A DNA stretch of 64,000 nucleotides from Candidatus Latescibacterota bacterium. GTDB taxonomy: Bacteria > Latescibacterota > UBA2968. The stretch lies in assembly GCA_022824945.1 (NCBI GenBank), contig JAJDYX010000049.1, positions 1 to 64,000 on the forward strand, in the 5' to 3' direction. The notes under the pieces are model-generated. The model was not told the DNA's origin and did not search any database. It was given only the letters and a program-made list of their open reading frames with translations. Positions within the stretch are counted from its first letter, which is position 1. Every line of letters begins with the position of its first letter. This document shows positions 52,010 to 61,767 of this stretch, in pieces. Made by a program: the position numbers and the translations under genes.

Positions 52010-52774
52010 TTAAACAGGCAGCAACACGGTGCTGTGCGCCTCGACATGGCCGATGTTATCGTCGATTTCACTGCGGTTCATCATCCCAACAGTAATCGCG
52101 TCAATCGCTGGAATATCGAGAACATAGTGAATCGCATCGCGTGCGGGCAAGTCGCCACGACCCACGACTTTCATCCCATAAACGCCGATATCATTGTCAT
52201 CCATCTCTTCCAGAATGGGAACAACGCGTTCGGGTGGCCCATCCATATTCTTTCCCGCATAGTTGATACGCGCCAAAACAACATCGACCCAAGGGGTAAT
52301 AGCTGCTTGCTCGAAGGCATCGATATCGTGACAGGAAACACCATGTGCGCGAATGATGCCTTTTTGTTTTTTATCGGCAAGGACATCCATCACACCCCGA
52401 TAGGAACTGGGCCAGTCTTCATCTGTCAAACAATGCATAAGAACAATATCGATATAATCCGTATTTAACTCGCACAAAATGCGATCCATATCGCACTCTG
52501 CCTCATAGGCTGTTGTCGCGCGAATCTTGGATGTAATAACAACCCGGCCGCGGTCAATATGCTCCAATGCACCTGCAAGATGGGCATGACTGCCGTATTG
52601 ATCGGCACTATCCCAAAAAGTGATACCCCGTTCAAAGCCATAGATAAGCAAGTCAGTGAGCGCACGCGTCCCCAAATCCGTCTGATTGGAACGCCCGCCC
52701 CAGCCATTGGTACCAGTACCAAAACTGAGTTGCGAGACCAATATACCAGTCATGCCGAGTTCGACGGTTTTCAC
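52010..52774 (-). CDS. Aldo/keto reductase
   Basis: NADPH-type oxidoreductase of the AKR TIM-barrel family, 254 residues. Catalytic tetrad: Asp and Tyr in FWDSADQYGSH, Lys in VVITSKIRAT, His in IVLMHCLTDE. It is shorter than the usual 300 or more residues but the barrel core is complete. The start is GTG at 52774, six bases after AAAGGAG; the ATG at 52792 lies in front of that site. A strong promoter lies upstream. Substrate unknown. Confidence 0.85.
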   Translation of the reverse strand: MKTVELGMTGILVSQLSFGTGTNGWGGRSNQTDLGTRALTDLLIYGFERGITFWDSADQYGSHAHLAGALEHIDRGRVVITSKIRATTAYEAECDMDRILCELNTDYIDIVLMHCLTDEDWPSSYRGVMDVLADKKQKGIIRAHGVSCHDIDAFEQAAITPWVDVVLARINYAGKNMDGPPERVVPILEEMDDNDIGVYGMKVVGRGDLPARDAIHYVLDIPAIDAITVGMMNRSEIDDNIGHVEAHSTVLLPV

Positions 52775-52821
52775 GGTAAACTCCTTTCCCATATTCTGTG
52801 TTTTTCGTTATATTGTTTGTT

Positions 52822-52850
52822 ATATTAAAGCACAGTTTTGCATCCGTCAA
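52822..52850 (-). promoter_or_regulatory. Sigma-70-type promoter for the aldo/keto reductase
   Basis: On the minus strand TTGACG (52850-52845), 17 bases, TAATAT (52827-52822). It reads toward the reductase start at 52774. No equally good promoter was found on the plus strand for the defence operon, which begins about 60 bp further on. Confidence 0.65.
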
Positions 52851-52911
52851 TGGATTTTGCCCCTCTTAGTGGACCATAAGGCATAAGATCAGAATCCCAA
52901 GGAGAATGGCA

Positions 52912-53385
52912 GTGATAGAATCCCTTGCTGATCAGATCGTGCAAAAGATCAATCAGGCTGCCGCGCTCTACTATCGCCTAATTCTGGTTGTTGCACCCGC
53001 AGGTGCAGGCAAAACCGCAGCACTTCAAGATGTGCAAGATAGAACTGGAGCACACTTGATCAATGTCAACCTCGCACTTTCTCGCCATCTGCTGGAATTG
53101 ACCGAACGCCAGCGGATACTGCAACTTCTTCCTCTTCTGGAAAAGATCGTCGGTAATGACAATGAGATAGTCCTGCTCGACAACACCGAAGTCCTATTCG
53201 ACATCGGCTTACAACAGGACCCTCTGAGGTTGTTACAGAGGCTCTCACGCAACAAGACCATAGTGGCCGCCTGGAACGGCACTATCGATGAAGATTCTTT
53301 AATCTATGCCACTCCAACCCACCCAGAGTACAAACATTATCCAATTCAGGATTTTTTGGTAGTAAGCCCAACAATAACGGCATAA
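52912..53385 (+). CDS. brxF: BrxF-like P-loop protein (BREX type 3)
   Basis: Small ATPase-like protein of 157 residues. Walker A APAGAGKT at about 28-35, Walker B-like NEIVLLDNTEVLF, and overall length and charge pattern match the BREX type 3 protein BrxF as I recall it. Its precise role in BREX is unknown. The start is taken as GTG at 52912, seven bases after AAGGAG; an ATG at 52906 is too close to that site. It is the first gene of a five-gene plus-strand operon and is 36 bp from the DUF6079 gene. The identification rests on size, motif and neighbour. Confidence 0.7.
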   Translation: MIESLADQIVQKINQAAALYYRLILVVAPAGAGKTAALQDVQDRTGAHLINVNLALSRHLLELTERQRILQLLPLLEKIVGNDNEIVLLDNTEVLFDIGLQQDPLRLLQRLSRNKTIVAAWNGTIDEDSLIYATPTHPEYKHYPIQDFLVVSPTITA

Positions 53386-53421
53386 AGAGTACCCTTGCCA
53401 TTACAATGGAGCAGAGACGTG

Positions 53422-56400
53422 ATGAAATACGGAGACCTGATCCAGTTTGAACCCATTGAGTCCGTGGTACAGTTGCGAGATGCCGATGAAGCAACTGCGG
53501 CCCGACAGCTTGTCGAGACATTTGTCATCTCTGAAGAAATGGGAGAAAAATTGATAGATCTGGTGATTCCTCAGTTGCAATTTGAGCACCCCGTTGACAA
53601 TAAGGGTCTGCTGGTGGTGGGCAACTACGGTACAGGTAAATCACACCTCATGTCGATGATTTCCGCGCTTGCGGAGAATCCAGAACTCGCCGCTTGTCTC
53701 AACAACGCAGATGTAGCAGATGCCGCCAAACAAATCGGTGGCCGATTCAAAGTGATTCGTACCGAAATCGGTGCTACCACTATGTCCTTGCGGGATATCC
53801 TTGTGGCGGAACTCGAAGAGCATCTTGCACAGATGGGTACGAGCTACTATTTCCCTTCCGTTGAACAAGTGATCAACAACAAACGCGCCTTTGAAGAAAT
53901 GATGACTGCGTTTCACGAGGTATTTCCCGACCACGGTCTGCTACTCGTAGTAGATGAGTTGCTCGACTATCTGCGTGCCCGCAAGGACCAAGAACTTATA
54001 CTGGACCTGAACTTTCTCCGCGAAATCGGCGAGGTCTGCAAGGACCTGCGCTTCCGCTTCATAGGCGGCGTTCAGGAGGCCATCTTCGACAGTCCCCGCT
54101 TTTCCTTCGTAGCTGATAGCATCCGCCGCGTAAAAGACCGATTCGAACAGATTCTCATTGCTCGGAGCGATGTCAAATTCGTGGTGGCGGAGCGACTGCT
54201 TAAAAAGACCGGTGAGCAACAGGCTAAAATACGCGAGTATCTCACGCCATTTAGCAAACTCTATGACCGTATGAACGAACGAATGGACGAGTTCGTCCGC
54301 CTGTTTCCTGTGCATCCTGACTACATCGAGACTTTTGAGCGAGTAACTGCTGTGGAAAAGCGCGAGGTATTAAAGACACTCTCTCTGGCTATGAAAAAGA
54401 TGCTGCAACAAAACGTGCCAGATGATTACCCTGGGCTTATTGCCTACGACACCTACTGGGCCAACCTCCGCGAGAATCCATCCTTTCGGGCAGTGCCGGA
54501 CATCAAGGCTGTGATCGACTGTAGTCAGGTGCTGGAGTCTCGCATTCAACAAGCATTCACACGCCCAGCCTATAAGCCCATGGCCCTGAGGATTATCCGC
54601 GGCCTGTCCGTGCATCGGCTTACCACCGACGATATTTATGCAGCCTTGGGTGCAACGGCTGTAGAGCTTCGAGACGGACTTTGCCTATATCAACCGGGCA
54701 TTGAAGACTTGGGCGGCGACCCAGCCGATGACCTGCTCTCACAAGTAGAGACAGTCCTGAGAGAAATTCACAACACGGTTAGCGGACAATTTATTTCGTC
54801 GAACCCAGATAACCAGCAGTACTACCTCGACTTGAAGAAAACCGACGACTTCGACGCGCTGATCGAAAAACGCGCAGAGAGTCTCGATGTTTCGCAACGC
54901 AACCGTTACTTTTACGAGGCCCTGAAACGGGTCATGGAGTGTACAGATCAGACCTACGTGACCGGCTACAATATCTGGGAACACGAGTTGGAGTGGTTAG
55001 ACCGCAAGGCATCGCGGCAAGGGTATCTCTTTTTTGGCGCGCCCAATGAGCGATCCACCGCTGTGCCTCCCCGAGACTTCTATATCTACTTCATCCAACC
55101 CTTCGATCCATCGCATTTTAAGGACGAAAGAAATCCCGATGAGTTGTTAATGCGGCTTGCGAATAGGGATGACGAATTTCTCTCTGCGCTTGAAAACTAC
55201 GCAGCTGCTCTGGACTTGTCTGCTACTTCTTCCGGACACGCCAAGAACACCTATGAGTCAAAAGCAACCCATTTTTTGCGGGACCTTGTGCAGTGGCTGC
55301 AAAAGCACATGATTGATGCCTTCGAGCTTACCTATCAGGGACGCACCCGGTCATTCCAAGAATGGGCTAAGGGCAAATCTGTCCGGGAACGATCCGGTAT
55401 TGGTAACCACGAGCGTATCAACTTCCGCGACCTGGTCAATACACTCGCCAGTATCTGTCTGGAATCACACTTTGAGGATCAGGCACCCGATTATCCCCGT
55501 TTTTCTGTTCTCATCATGAAGGATACCCGCGAACAGGCTGCCCAAGATGCCCTTTTGTCCATCGTCAGCCAAAACCGCACCAGACAGGCCACGGCAGTGC
55601 TTGATGCCTTGGAGCTTCTCGATGGCGAGCGGCTCGATCCTGGCAAATCCAAATACGCCCAGCACATTACCGGTTTACTCCAGAAGAAGGGACACGGCCA
55701 AGTAGTCAATCGTTCGGAACTGATCCAAGATGACCAAGGTGTGGAATACATGGACAAGAACCGGCAACGTCTAGAGTCTGAATGGGTCGCAGTCGTCCTC
55801 GCTGCATTGGTCTATTCCGGTGATCTCGTACTTGCCATACCGGGCAAAAAGTTCGATGCTCTTAGTATATCCCAATTGACTGGAGCCAGTGTGGACGAAC
55901 TTGCTCAGTTTAAGCATATTGAACGGCCCAAGGATTGGAACCTACCTGCACTCAAGGCCCTATTCGAACTGCTCGATCTCCCGCCGGGCATGGCGCAACG
56001 CGTCACTCAGGGCAATGAAGGATCGGTACAGGAACTTCAGAATACCATTACCAAATCGGTGGATGATCTGGTGCTCAGGCAGCAAAGCCTGCAAAACGGA
56101 CTGTCATTTTGGAGCCAGAATCTACTTTCCGAAGACGAGGTCCAAAAATGCCACACCCAACTCGACGAGACCAAGACCTTCCTGGAATCTCTACAAGCCT
56201 ATACGTCGCCGGGCAGACTCAAAAACTTCCGCTACACTGCTGAAGATGTGCATAACCATCGCGAAGGACTTGATTCAGCGAAAGAGATCAAATCGCTTCA
56301 AGAACTGGTAGCCGATATCGGTCCTATAGCGTCATACCTCTCCACCGCCGAAGCGGTATTGCCTGCTGATCACGAATGGGTAAGCGAGATGAAAAAGGTG

Positions 56401-57144
56401 CGTAAAGATGCTCTGCTCCAACTCGACGACATAGAAAACCGCGATCTCTTTCGCCAACAGACCCGGTACAAACTGACCGTTCTAAAGAGAGAATATATAC
56501 AGATCTACCTGGGACTACACACCAAGGCACGGCTGGGTGTAAACGAAGACAAGCGCAAGGTCGAGTTGACAAACGACGAGCGACTCCAGATGTTACAGAA
56601 CCTATCTTCCATTGAGTTAATGCCCCTCCAGCACCGTACCGACTTTGAAGATAGTTTGACCGGATTAAAGAGTTGTTTTGCCCTAACAGAACAAGAACTA
56701 CACACTGCCTCTGTCTGCCCGCATTGTGAATTCAAACCAAGCGCGGAGTCAGCTAAAATTCCTGCGGGAACGAAACTGGCTGACTTGGATACCGAACTGG
56801 ACAAAATGGTTGCCGACTGGACTCAGACGCTATTAGTCAACCTGGAAGCCCCAACTACCAGAAAACACCTGGACCTGCTTCAGCCTGACTCAAAGAATCT
56901 GGTGAATAGCTTCGTCAAGAACCAGGAACTACCAGAGCGGATCAATCAGGATTTCATTCAAGCCTTGAGCGAGGTACTTTCCGGACTCGAGAAAGTTTCA
57001 ATCAAGATAGATGATCTACGCACGGCGCTGCTCTCTGGTGGCTCACCGGTAACTCCGACGGAAATGAAAAAGCGATTTGAGAATTATCTTTATACAATCA
57101 CCATGGGCAAAGATTCCGACAAGGTGCGGATTGTATTGGAGTAA
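53422..57144 (+). CDS. PglY/BrxC-like DUF6079 ATPase (BREX type 3)
   Basis: Very large P-loop protein of 1240 residues. Walker [13 protein letters not shown] begins at about residue 67 and Walker [13 protein letters not shown] at about 174-185. The opening [20 protein letters not shown] is typical of the DUF6079 family that replaces BrxC/PglY in type 3 BREX. The long C-terminal part is helical with coiled-coil stretches and a CPHCEFKP half zinc knuckle near residue 1110. BrxC-type proteins are essential ATPases of BREX. An ATG at 53422 or GTG at 53419 follows a GGAG. The next gene follows after five bases. Confidence 0.8.
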   Translation: MKYGDLIQFEPIESVVQLRDADEATAARQLVETFVISEEMGEKLIDLVIPQLQFEHPVDNKGLLVVGNYGTGKSHLMSMISALAENPELAACLNNADVADAAKQIGGRFKVIRTEIGATTMSLRDILVAELEEHLAQMGTSYYFPSVEQVINNKRAFEEMMTAFHEVFPDHGLLLVVDELLDYLRARKDQELILDLNFLREIGEVCKDLRFRFIGGVQEAIFDSPRFSFVADSIRRVKDRFEQILIARSDVKFVVAERLLKKTGEQQAKIREYLTPFSKLYDRMNERMDEFVRLFPVHPDYIETFERVTAVEKREVLKTLSLAMKKMLQQNVPDDYPGLIAYDTYWANLRENPSFRAVPDIKAVIDCSQVLESRIQQAFTRPAYKPMALRIIRGLSVHRLTTDDIYAALGATAVELRDGLCLYQPGIEDLGGDPADDLLSQVETVLREIHNTVSGQFISSNPDNQQYYLDLKKTDDFDALIEKRAESLDVSQRNRYFYEALKRVMECTDQTYVTGYNIWEHELEWLDRKASRQGYLFFGAPNERSTAVPPRDFYIYFIQPFDPSHFKDERNPDELLMRLANRDDEFLSALENYAAALDLSATSSGHAKNTYESKATHFLRDLVQWLQKHMIDAFELTYQGRTRSFQEWAKGKSVRERSGIGNHERINFRDLVNTLASICLESHFEDQAPDYPRFSVLIMKDTREQAAQDALLSIVSQNRTRQATAVLDALELLDGERLDPGKSKYAQHITGLLQKKGHGQVVNRSELIQDDQGVEYMDKNRQRLESEWVAVVLAALVYSGDLVLAIPGKKFDALSISQLTGASVDELAQFKHIERPKDWNLPALKALFELLDLPPGMAQRVTQGNEGSVQELQNTITKSVDDLVLRQQSLQNGLSFWSQNLLSEDEVQKCHTQLDETKTFLESLQAYTSPGRLKNFRYTAEDVHNHREGLDSAKEIKSLQELVADIGPIASYLSTAEAVLPADHEWVSEMKKVRKDALLQLDDIENRDLFRQQTRYKLTVLKREYIQIYLGLHTKARLGVNEDKRKVELTNDERLQMLQNLSSIELMPLQHRTDFEDSLTGLKSCFALTEQELHTASVCPHCEFKPSAESAKIPAGTKLADLDTELDKMVADWTQTLLVNLEAPTTRKHLDLLQPDSKNLVNSFVKNQELPERINQDFIQALSEVLSGLEKVSIKIDDLRTALLSGGSPVTPTEMKKRFENYLYTITMGKDSDKVRIVLE

Positions 57145-57149
57145 AGAGT

Positions 57150-59021
57150 ATGACTCAAGAGGAATTATCAGAACTGCTCAATGCCTATGAATGGCGTGAC
57201 ATTGAGTTCAAAGAAGCACGCCGCGCTGTACCACGTAACTCGTACGAAACCGTTTCTGCATTTGCGAATACAGAAGGTGGACATCTTGTATTCGGTGTCA
57301 AGAAGGATGGTGAGGAACTTGACATCCTTGGTGTTATAGAGGTTGATAAAGTGCAGAATGAATTCCTTTCGACCTTGCGTCAATCGGATAAGATCAGTAC
57401 CATCTTGAGGGTTCGGGAAGGACTGAAACAATATGAAAGTGTACCTCTTCTTGTCTTCTACATTCCCGAGGCACACCGTTCAGAGAAACCGGTTTATTTA
57501 AACGGAGATATTAAGCGGTCATTCGTTCGCAAAGGTGGCTGCGATGTTCGATGTTCGGACAATGAGAGAAACAGATTTCTGATTGATGCCGCCGCAGAGC
57601 GTTATGAAAGCTATGCCACCGACTTTGATCTGCGTACAGCGTTCGACCTGGAGAGCATCAAATGGTATCGAGCGGTCTATGAAGGGAGGCCAGGGAATAG
57701 AGCCTTGGAAACGCTATCTAATACAGATTTTCTTAATGAGATGGGCTTACTTGTTGAACAAAACGGCGAGCGCCTTCCTTCGCGAGCTTCGGTCCTTCTA
57801 TTTGGAACCAATGCAACCTTCCGACAACTCCTTCCACGGCCAACAGTAGATTGCCAACGATTCTCTTCAAATCGCGTCGATGCAGATGCAGGTGCACGTT
57901 GGAATGACCGACTTGTGCTTGACGAAAATTTGATCCGTACCTGGCAATCCCTTATTGATTGGTACCTGAAGTTCTCTGAAACGCCATTCCGAGTTGACAC
58001 GACATCCCTGCAGCGTGATGATACGCCACCAGACTATCGCGCTGTCCGAGAAGCAATGGTCAACCTCCTTATCCATCAAGATTATTCCGACCATTCTCGC
58101 AAGCCTGAAATCCGACATTATGCCGACCAGAGTGTCTTTTGGAACCCCGGCGACGCTTTTGCCGCGAATGCTGATCTACTCGAACCCGGCGAAAAGGAGG
58201 TCCGAAATCCTCGAATCGTGACTGCCTTTCGGCGAATTGGACTAAGCGAAAATGCCGGTTGGGGGCTACGCGATGTATTCCGAAATTGGCAGGAACTCGG
58301 GCACGTTCCGCCTCACATCTCAAATGATAAAGGACGTAAGTACTTTGAGTTGGTCTTAAAAAAGGAAGAACTCCTTTCAGAACAACAGATTCTTTTTCAA
58401 TCAACGCTCGGGGTTCAGCTCTCCGATGAACAAGCTCGGGTATTTGCGTTTGCCTGCCGTGAAATCGCAATTACGGTTCCTCAGATCAAGGCTGTGACGG
58501 GTCTTGCTGGGCCAGATGCTATAAAGATTGCCGACGCTTTGGTCACAAAAGTGCTTTTTAGAGTCGTAGAATCCCAAAAAACTTACGCCTTGGCAGAGCA
58601 CTTAGAAGATCATTTCCGTCAAAGTAACCAGGACAGTGACCAACCCGAGGCACAGGGTGAGGACTTATCCACTGCACAAGTTCAGCCTAAGGATACCAAC
58701 TTGTCTACTGCACAAGTTAGTACGCCAACGGAGAACTTGCCCACTGTACAAGTACCTTCTATAACAGAGCTTTCCTCAATCCATTGGGAAATTATAGATT
58801 TATGCGATGTGCCTCGTCGGTTATCCGAGATTCTGCAAGCCCTTGGCGTGTCCAGCCGAGGTTATTTCAAAGAACACCATCTCAATCCATTGATTAAAGC
58901 TGGGATTATCGCAATGACCAATCCCGACAAACCAAGGGCATCAAATCAAAAATACGTGATCACGGAATCGGGAATTCAACTAAAGGCACGTCGATTGTCG
59001 AAAGTAGATAACCGGAGCTAA
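57150..59021 (+). CDS. AlbA_2/Schlafen-type ATP-binding protein within the BREX operon
   Basis: 623 residues. The N-terminal AlbA_2 domain (about 10-130) has DIEFKEARRAVPRNSYETV and AFANTEGGHLVFGVKKDG. A HATPase_c_4-type domain follows (REAMVNLLIHQDYSDHSR, FWNPGDAF, GLSENAGWGLRDVFRNW). A linker repeats DLSTAQV, NLSTAQV and NLPTVQV (about 510-540), then a winged-helix-like C-terminus. Such proteins are found near BREX and other defence systems but are not core BREX; they may bind nucleic acid and act as effector or regulator. It starts five bases after the DUF6079 gene and ends four bases before the methyltransferase gene, so it is integral to the operon. Confidence 0.82.
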   Translation: MTQEELSELLNAYEWRDIEFKEARRAVPRNSYETVSAFANTEGGHLVFGVKKDGEELDILGVIEVDKVQNEFLSTLRQSDKISTILRVREGLKQYESVPLLVFYIPEAHRSEKPVYLNGDIKRSFVRKGGCDVRCSDNERNRFLIDAAAERYESYATDFDLRTAFDLESIKWYRAVYEGRPGNRALETLSNTDFLNEMGLLVEQNGERLPSRASVLLFGTNATFRQLLPRPTVDCQRFSSNRVDADAGARWNDRLVLDENLIRTWQSLIDWYLKFSETPFRVDTTSLQRDDTPPDYRAVREAMVNLLIHQDYSDHSRKPEIRHYADQSVFWNPGDAFAANADLLEPGEKEVRNPRIVTAFRRIGLSENAGWGLRDVFRNWQELGHVPPHISNDKGRKYFELVLKKEELLSEQQILFQSTLGVQLSDEQARVFAFACREIAITVPQIKAVTGLAGPDAIKIADALVTKVLFRVVESQKTYALAEHLEDHFRQSNQDSDQPEAQGEDLSTAQVQPKDTNLSTAQVSTPTENLPTVQVPSITELSSIHWEIIDLCDVPRRLSEILQALGVSSRGYFKEHHLNPLIKAGIIAMTNPDKPRASNQKYVITESGIQLKARRLSKVDNRS

Positions 59022-59025
59022 AAAA

Positions 59026-61767
59026 ATGGCTGAAAATCACGATGAACAGACTCTATTAGATTTAGAACACTCCACCAAGCCGCAGGAGCCAGTGGAATGC
59101 TTGGGCATGACCTTCGAAAACGACGAGAAGCGGCGGGAGTATTTCTTAGAGAAGCTACGCGAGAAGCTCAAAGACCCAGAATTTCGCAAGATCGAGGGTT
59201 TCCCCATTGGTGAGGATGAGGACATCCTTGCGCTATCCGATCCACCTTACTACACCGCATGTCCGAATCCATTCATTGAGGAGTTTATTAAGCACTACGG
59301 GAAGCCGTATGACCCGAACGATGGTTACGACAAGAAACCGTTCGCGGCGGATATCACAGAAGGTCGTCATACTTGGCTTTACAAAGCTCATACCTACCAT
59401 ACAAAGGTGCCACCTAAGGCAATTCAGAAATTCGTCGAGCACTACACCGATCCTGGAGAAATCGTTTTAGACGGATTTGCGGGCAGTGGTATGACCGCTG
59501 TGGCGGCACTCTTGGCAAACCCAACTCGCTCTACGCTCACATGCGACCTTTCTCCAGCTGCAAGCTTTATAGGCGCCTCTTATCTCGCAGAAATTGAACC
59601 TCAGATATTTCTTCGCGAGGCCAATCAAATAGCCGATCAACTCGATACCGAATTGGGATGGATGTATCAGCATTCTGATGGCTCACCCACCAGTTCAATA
59701 TGCAACTATTTTGTATGGTCGGATGTTTTCCTATGTAATTCGTGTGGTGCTGAAATTGTCTTCTGGGACGTCGCATTCGACAAGAAACTCAGGAAGTTTA
59801 GAAACACTTTCCAATGTCAGTCGTGTGGTGCTGAGAACTCAAAAAGTTCATCGGAGAGGGCACAGGAAACACTATTTGACCAATTACTTAAAAGCACTTG
59901 GACGAGATACAAACAGGTGCCGGTCCTTGCAAGTATATCTCGGGGTGGTCGTCGTGCAGAAAAACGCAATATAAGTGACCTTGACCTGCAAAACTTGTCA
60001 GTAGTAAGACGTACATCCCTTCCACTATCTGCTGGCCGATTTGCTATAAAAATGTTATTCCGCGATGACCAATGGGGTGACCAATGGAAAAACTGTCTTC
60101 ACCTCCGTCCAATTACACATGCGCATCAGCTATTCACAGAACGTCAGTTGCACTATATAGCCCGTTTCTATGAACTTTTGGACCTAAGTTGCCCAGTCCA
60201 TTTAGCACTTCTTTTTACTGGCACCTCGGTTTTACAGAAGACTTCTCGTCTTATGGTTTATAACGCGGACGGCATTGGCAGAGTACAAAAGGGGACCTTG
60301 TATATTTCCTCAGTTTTTCAAGAGATGCGTTTAAGCCACATGCTCAAGATTGCCGCAAAAGACATGCTACGTGCGGCGAATGAAGGGATGTGGACAACGC
60401 TTCCCTTGAAGAGTAGGAGAGACAAGACTTGTCATATGGTTTGGGCAGGTTCTTCTACTGCACTCGGAATTCCCGAAAATTCCGTTGACTATGTCTTCGT
60501 TGATCCACCATTCGGGGCAAATATTCCTTACTCAGAAGTCAACTTTCTTTGGGAAACATTCTTAGGTGTATTTACAAACATGATACCTGACGCAATTCAA
60601 AGCTCAATCCAAAATAAAACTATTGCAGATTACCAACAATTGATGGAGTACTGTTTCACAGAGTTCAGGAGGGCACTGAAACCAGGTCGCTGGATCACTA
60701 CAGAGTTTCACAATAGCAAGAACAGCGTTTGGACTGCGATACAAGAATCTTTAAGCCGTGCGGGTTTAGTTGTTGCAGATATTCGTATCCTAGACAAAAA
60801 ACAGAAGTCATTCAAACAGGCAACTACTGCTGGTGCGGTTAAACAGGATCTTGTTATCTCTGCCTACAAGCCCAATGGCGGCCTTGAATACCGCTTTCAA
60901 CTAACCTCCGGAACAGAAGAAGGCGTTTGGGATTTCGTTCGATCACATTTGAAGCAATTGCCGGTATTCGTTACCAAAGACGACCAAGCCGAAGTCATTG
61001 CTGAACGACAAAATTTCCTACTCTTTGACCGCATGGTGGCGTTCCATGTTCAGCGCGGTGTGACTGTTCCTTTATCAGCCGCTGAGTTCTACGCTGGTCT
61101 GGAACAACGCTTTCCAGCGCGTGAAGGTATGTATTTCCTATCAGATCAAGCGGCGGAATACGATAAGAAACGCCTGACCGTCAAGGATATTCTCCAACTC
61201 CAGCTTTTCGTCTCAGACGAGGCATCAGCCATTGAGTGGCTCAAACAGCAACTGACTAAGAAGCCTCAAACCTTTCAAGATATTCATCCACAGTTTCTGA
61301 AAGAGCTTGGCGGTTGGCAAAAGCATGAAAAGGCCATGGAACTTTCCGTGCTGCTTGAACAGAACTTCCTGCGCTATGATGGCAGGGATGAAGTGCCCAG
61401 CCAGATTCATGGGTACCTCTCCTCAAATTTCAAAGACCTCCGCAACCTACCTAAGACCGATCCCACTCTCAAAACCAAGGCTAAAAATCGCTGGTACGTG
61501 CCCGACCCAAACAAGGCTACTGATCTGGAGAAATTGCGCGAGCGGGCATTGATGCGCGAGTTTGAGGAATACCGAGAATCCAAACAAACACGGCTGAGGG
61601 TATTCCGCCTTGAAGCCATTCGCGCCGGATTCAAAAAGGCCTGGCAGGAACATGACTACGACACCATCATCACCGTGGCCAATAAGATATCAGAGCAGGT
61701 TCTTCAGGAAGATTCGAAACTTCTTATGTGGTACGACCAGGCGGTGACGAGGAAAGGAGACGAGTGA
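59026..61767 (+). CDS. PglXI-like DNA methyltransferase (BREX type 3)
   Basis: 913 residues. SAM motif I is VLDGFAGSGMT (about 147-157) and catalytic motif IV FVDPPFGANIPYSE with D493. An N-terminal DPPYYTACPNPF (about 72-83) is a second DPPY-like motif before motif I. Between them lies a zinc-ribbon insertion, CNSCGAE and CQSCGAE (about 240-270). The C-terminal third is helical. In BREX the PglX-type enzyme marks host DNA, usually N6-methyladenine at a non-palindromic site, and is needed for self/non-self discrimination. GGAG precedes the ATG. Its stop overlaps the nuclease/NTPase start by one base (TGATG). Confidence 0.8.
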   Translation: MAENHDEQTLLDLEHSTKPQEPVECLGMTFENDEKRREYFLEKLREKLKDPEFRKIEGFPIGEDEDILALSDPPYYTACPNPFIEEFIKHYGKPYDPNDGYDKKPFAADITEGRHTWLYKAHTYHTKVPPKAIQKFVEHYTDPGEIVLDGFAGSGMTAVAALLANPTRSTLTCDLSPAASFIGASYLAEIEPQIFLREANQIADQLDTELGWMYQHSDGSPTSSICNYFVWSDVFLCNSCGAEIVFWDVAFDKKLRKFRNTFQCQSCGAENSKSSSERAQETLFDQLLKSTWTRYKQVPVLASISRGGRRAEKRNISDLDLQNLSVVRRTSLPLSAGRFAIKMLFRDDQWGDQWKNCLHLRPITHAHQLFTERQLHYIARFYELLDLSCPVHLALLFTGTSVLQKTSRLMVYNADGIGRVQKGTLYISSVFQEMRLSHMLKIAAKDMLRAANEGMWTTLPLKSRRDKTCHMVWAGSSTALGIPENSVDYVFVDPPFGANIPYSEVNFLWETFLGVFTNMIPDAIQSSIQNKTIADYQQLMEYCFTEFRRALKPGRWITTEFHNSKNSVWTAIQESLSRAGLVVADIRILDKKQKSFKQATTAGAVKQDLVISAYKPNGGLEYRFQLTSGTEEGVWDFVRSHLKQLPVFVTKDDQAEVIAERQNFLLFDRMVAFHVQRGVTVPLSAAEFYAGLEQRFPAREGMYFLSDQAAEYDKKRLTVKDILQLQLFVSDEASAIEWLKQQLTKKPQTFQDIHPQFLKELGGWQKHEKAMELSVLLEQNFLRYDGRDEVPSQIHGYLSSNFKDLRNLPKTDPTLKTKAKNRWYVPDPNKATDLEKLRERALMREFEEYRESKQTRLRVFRLEAIRAGFKKAWQEHDYDTIITVANKISEQVLQEDSKLLMWYDQAVTRKGDE

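Noticed and set aside
59026-61767. DISARM or stand-alone type II/III methyltransferase
   Set aside because: The neighbours are BrxF-like and DUF6079 proteins, with no DISARM helicase, phospholipase-D or DUF1998 gene in view; BREX type 3 fits better.
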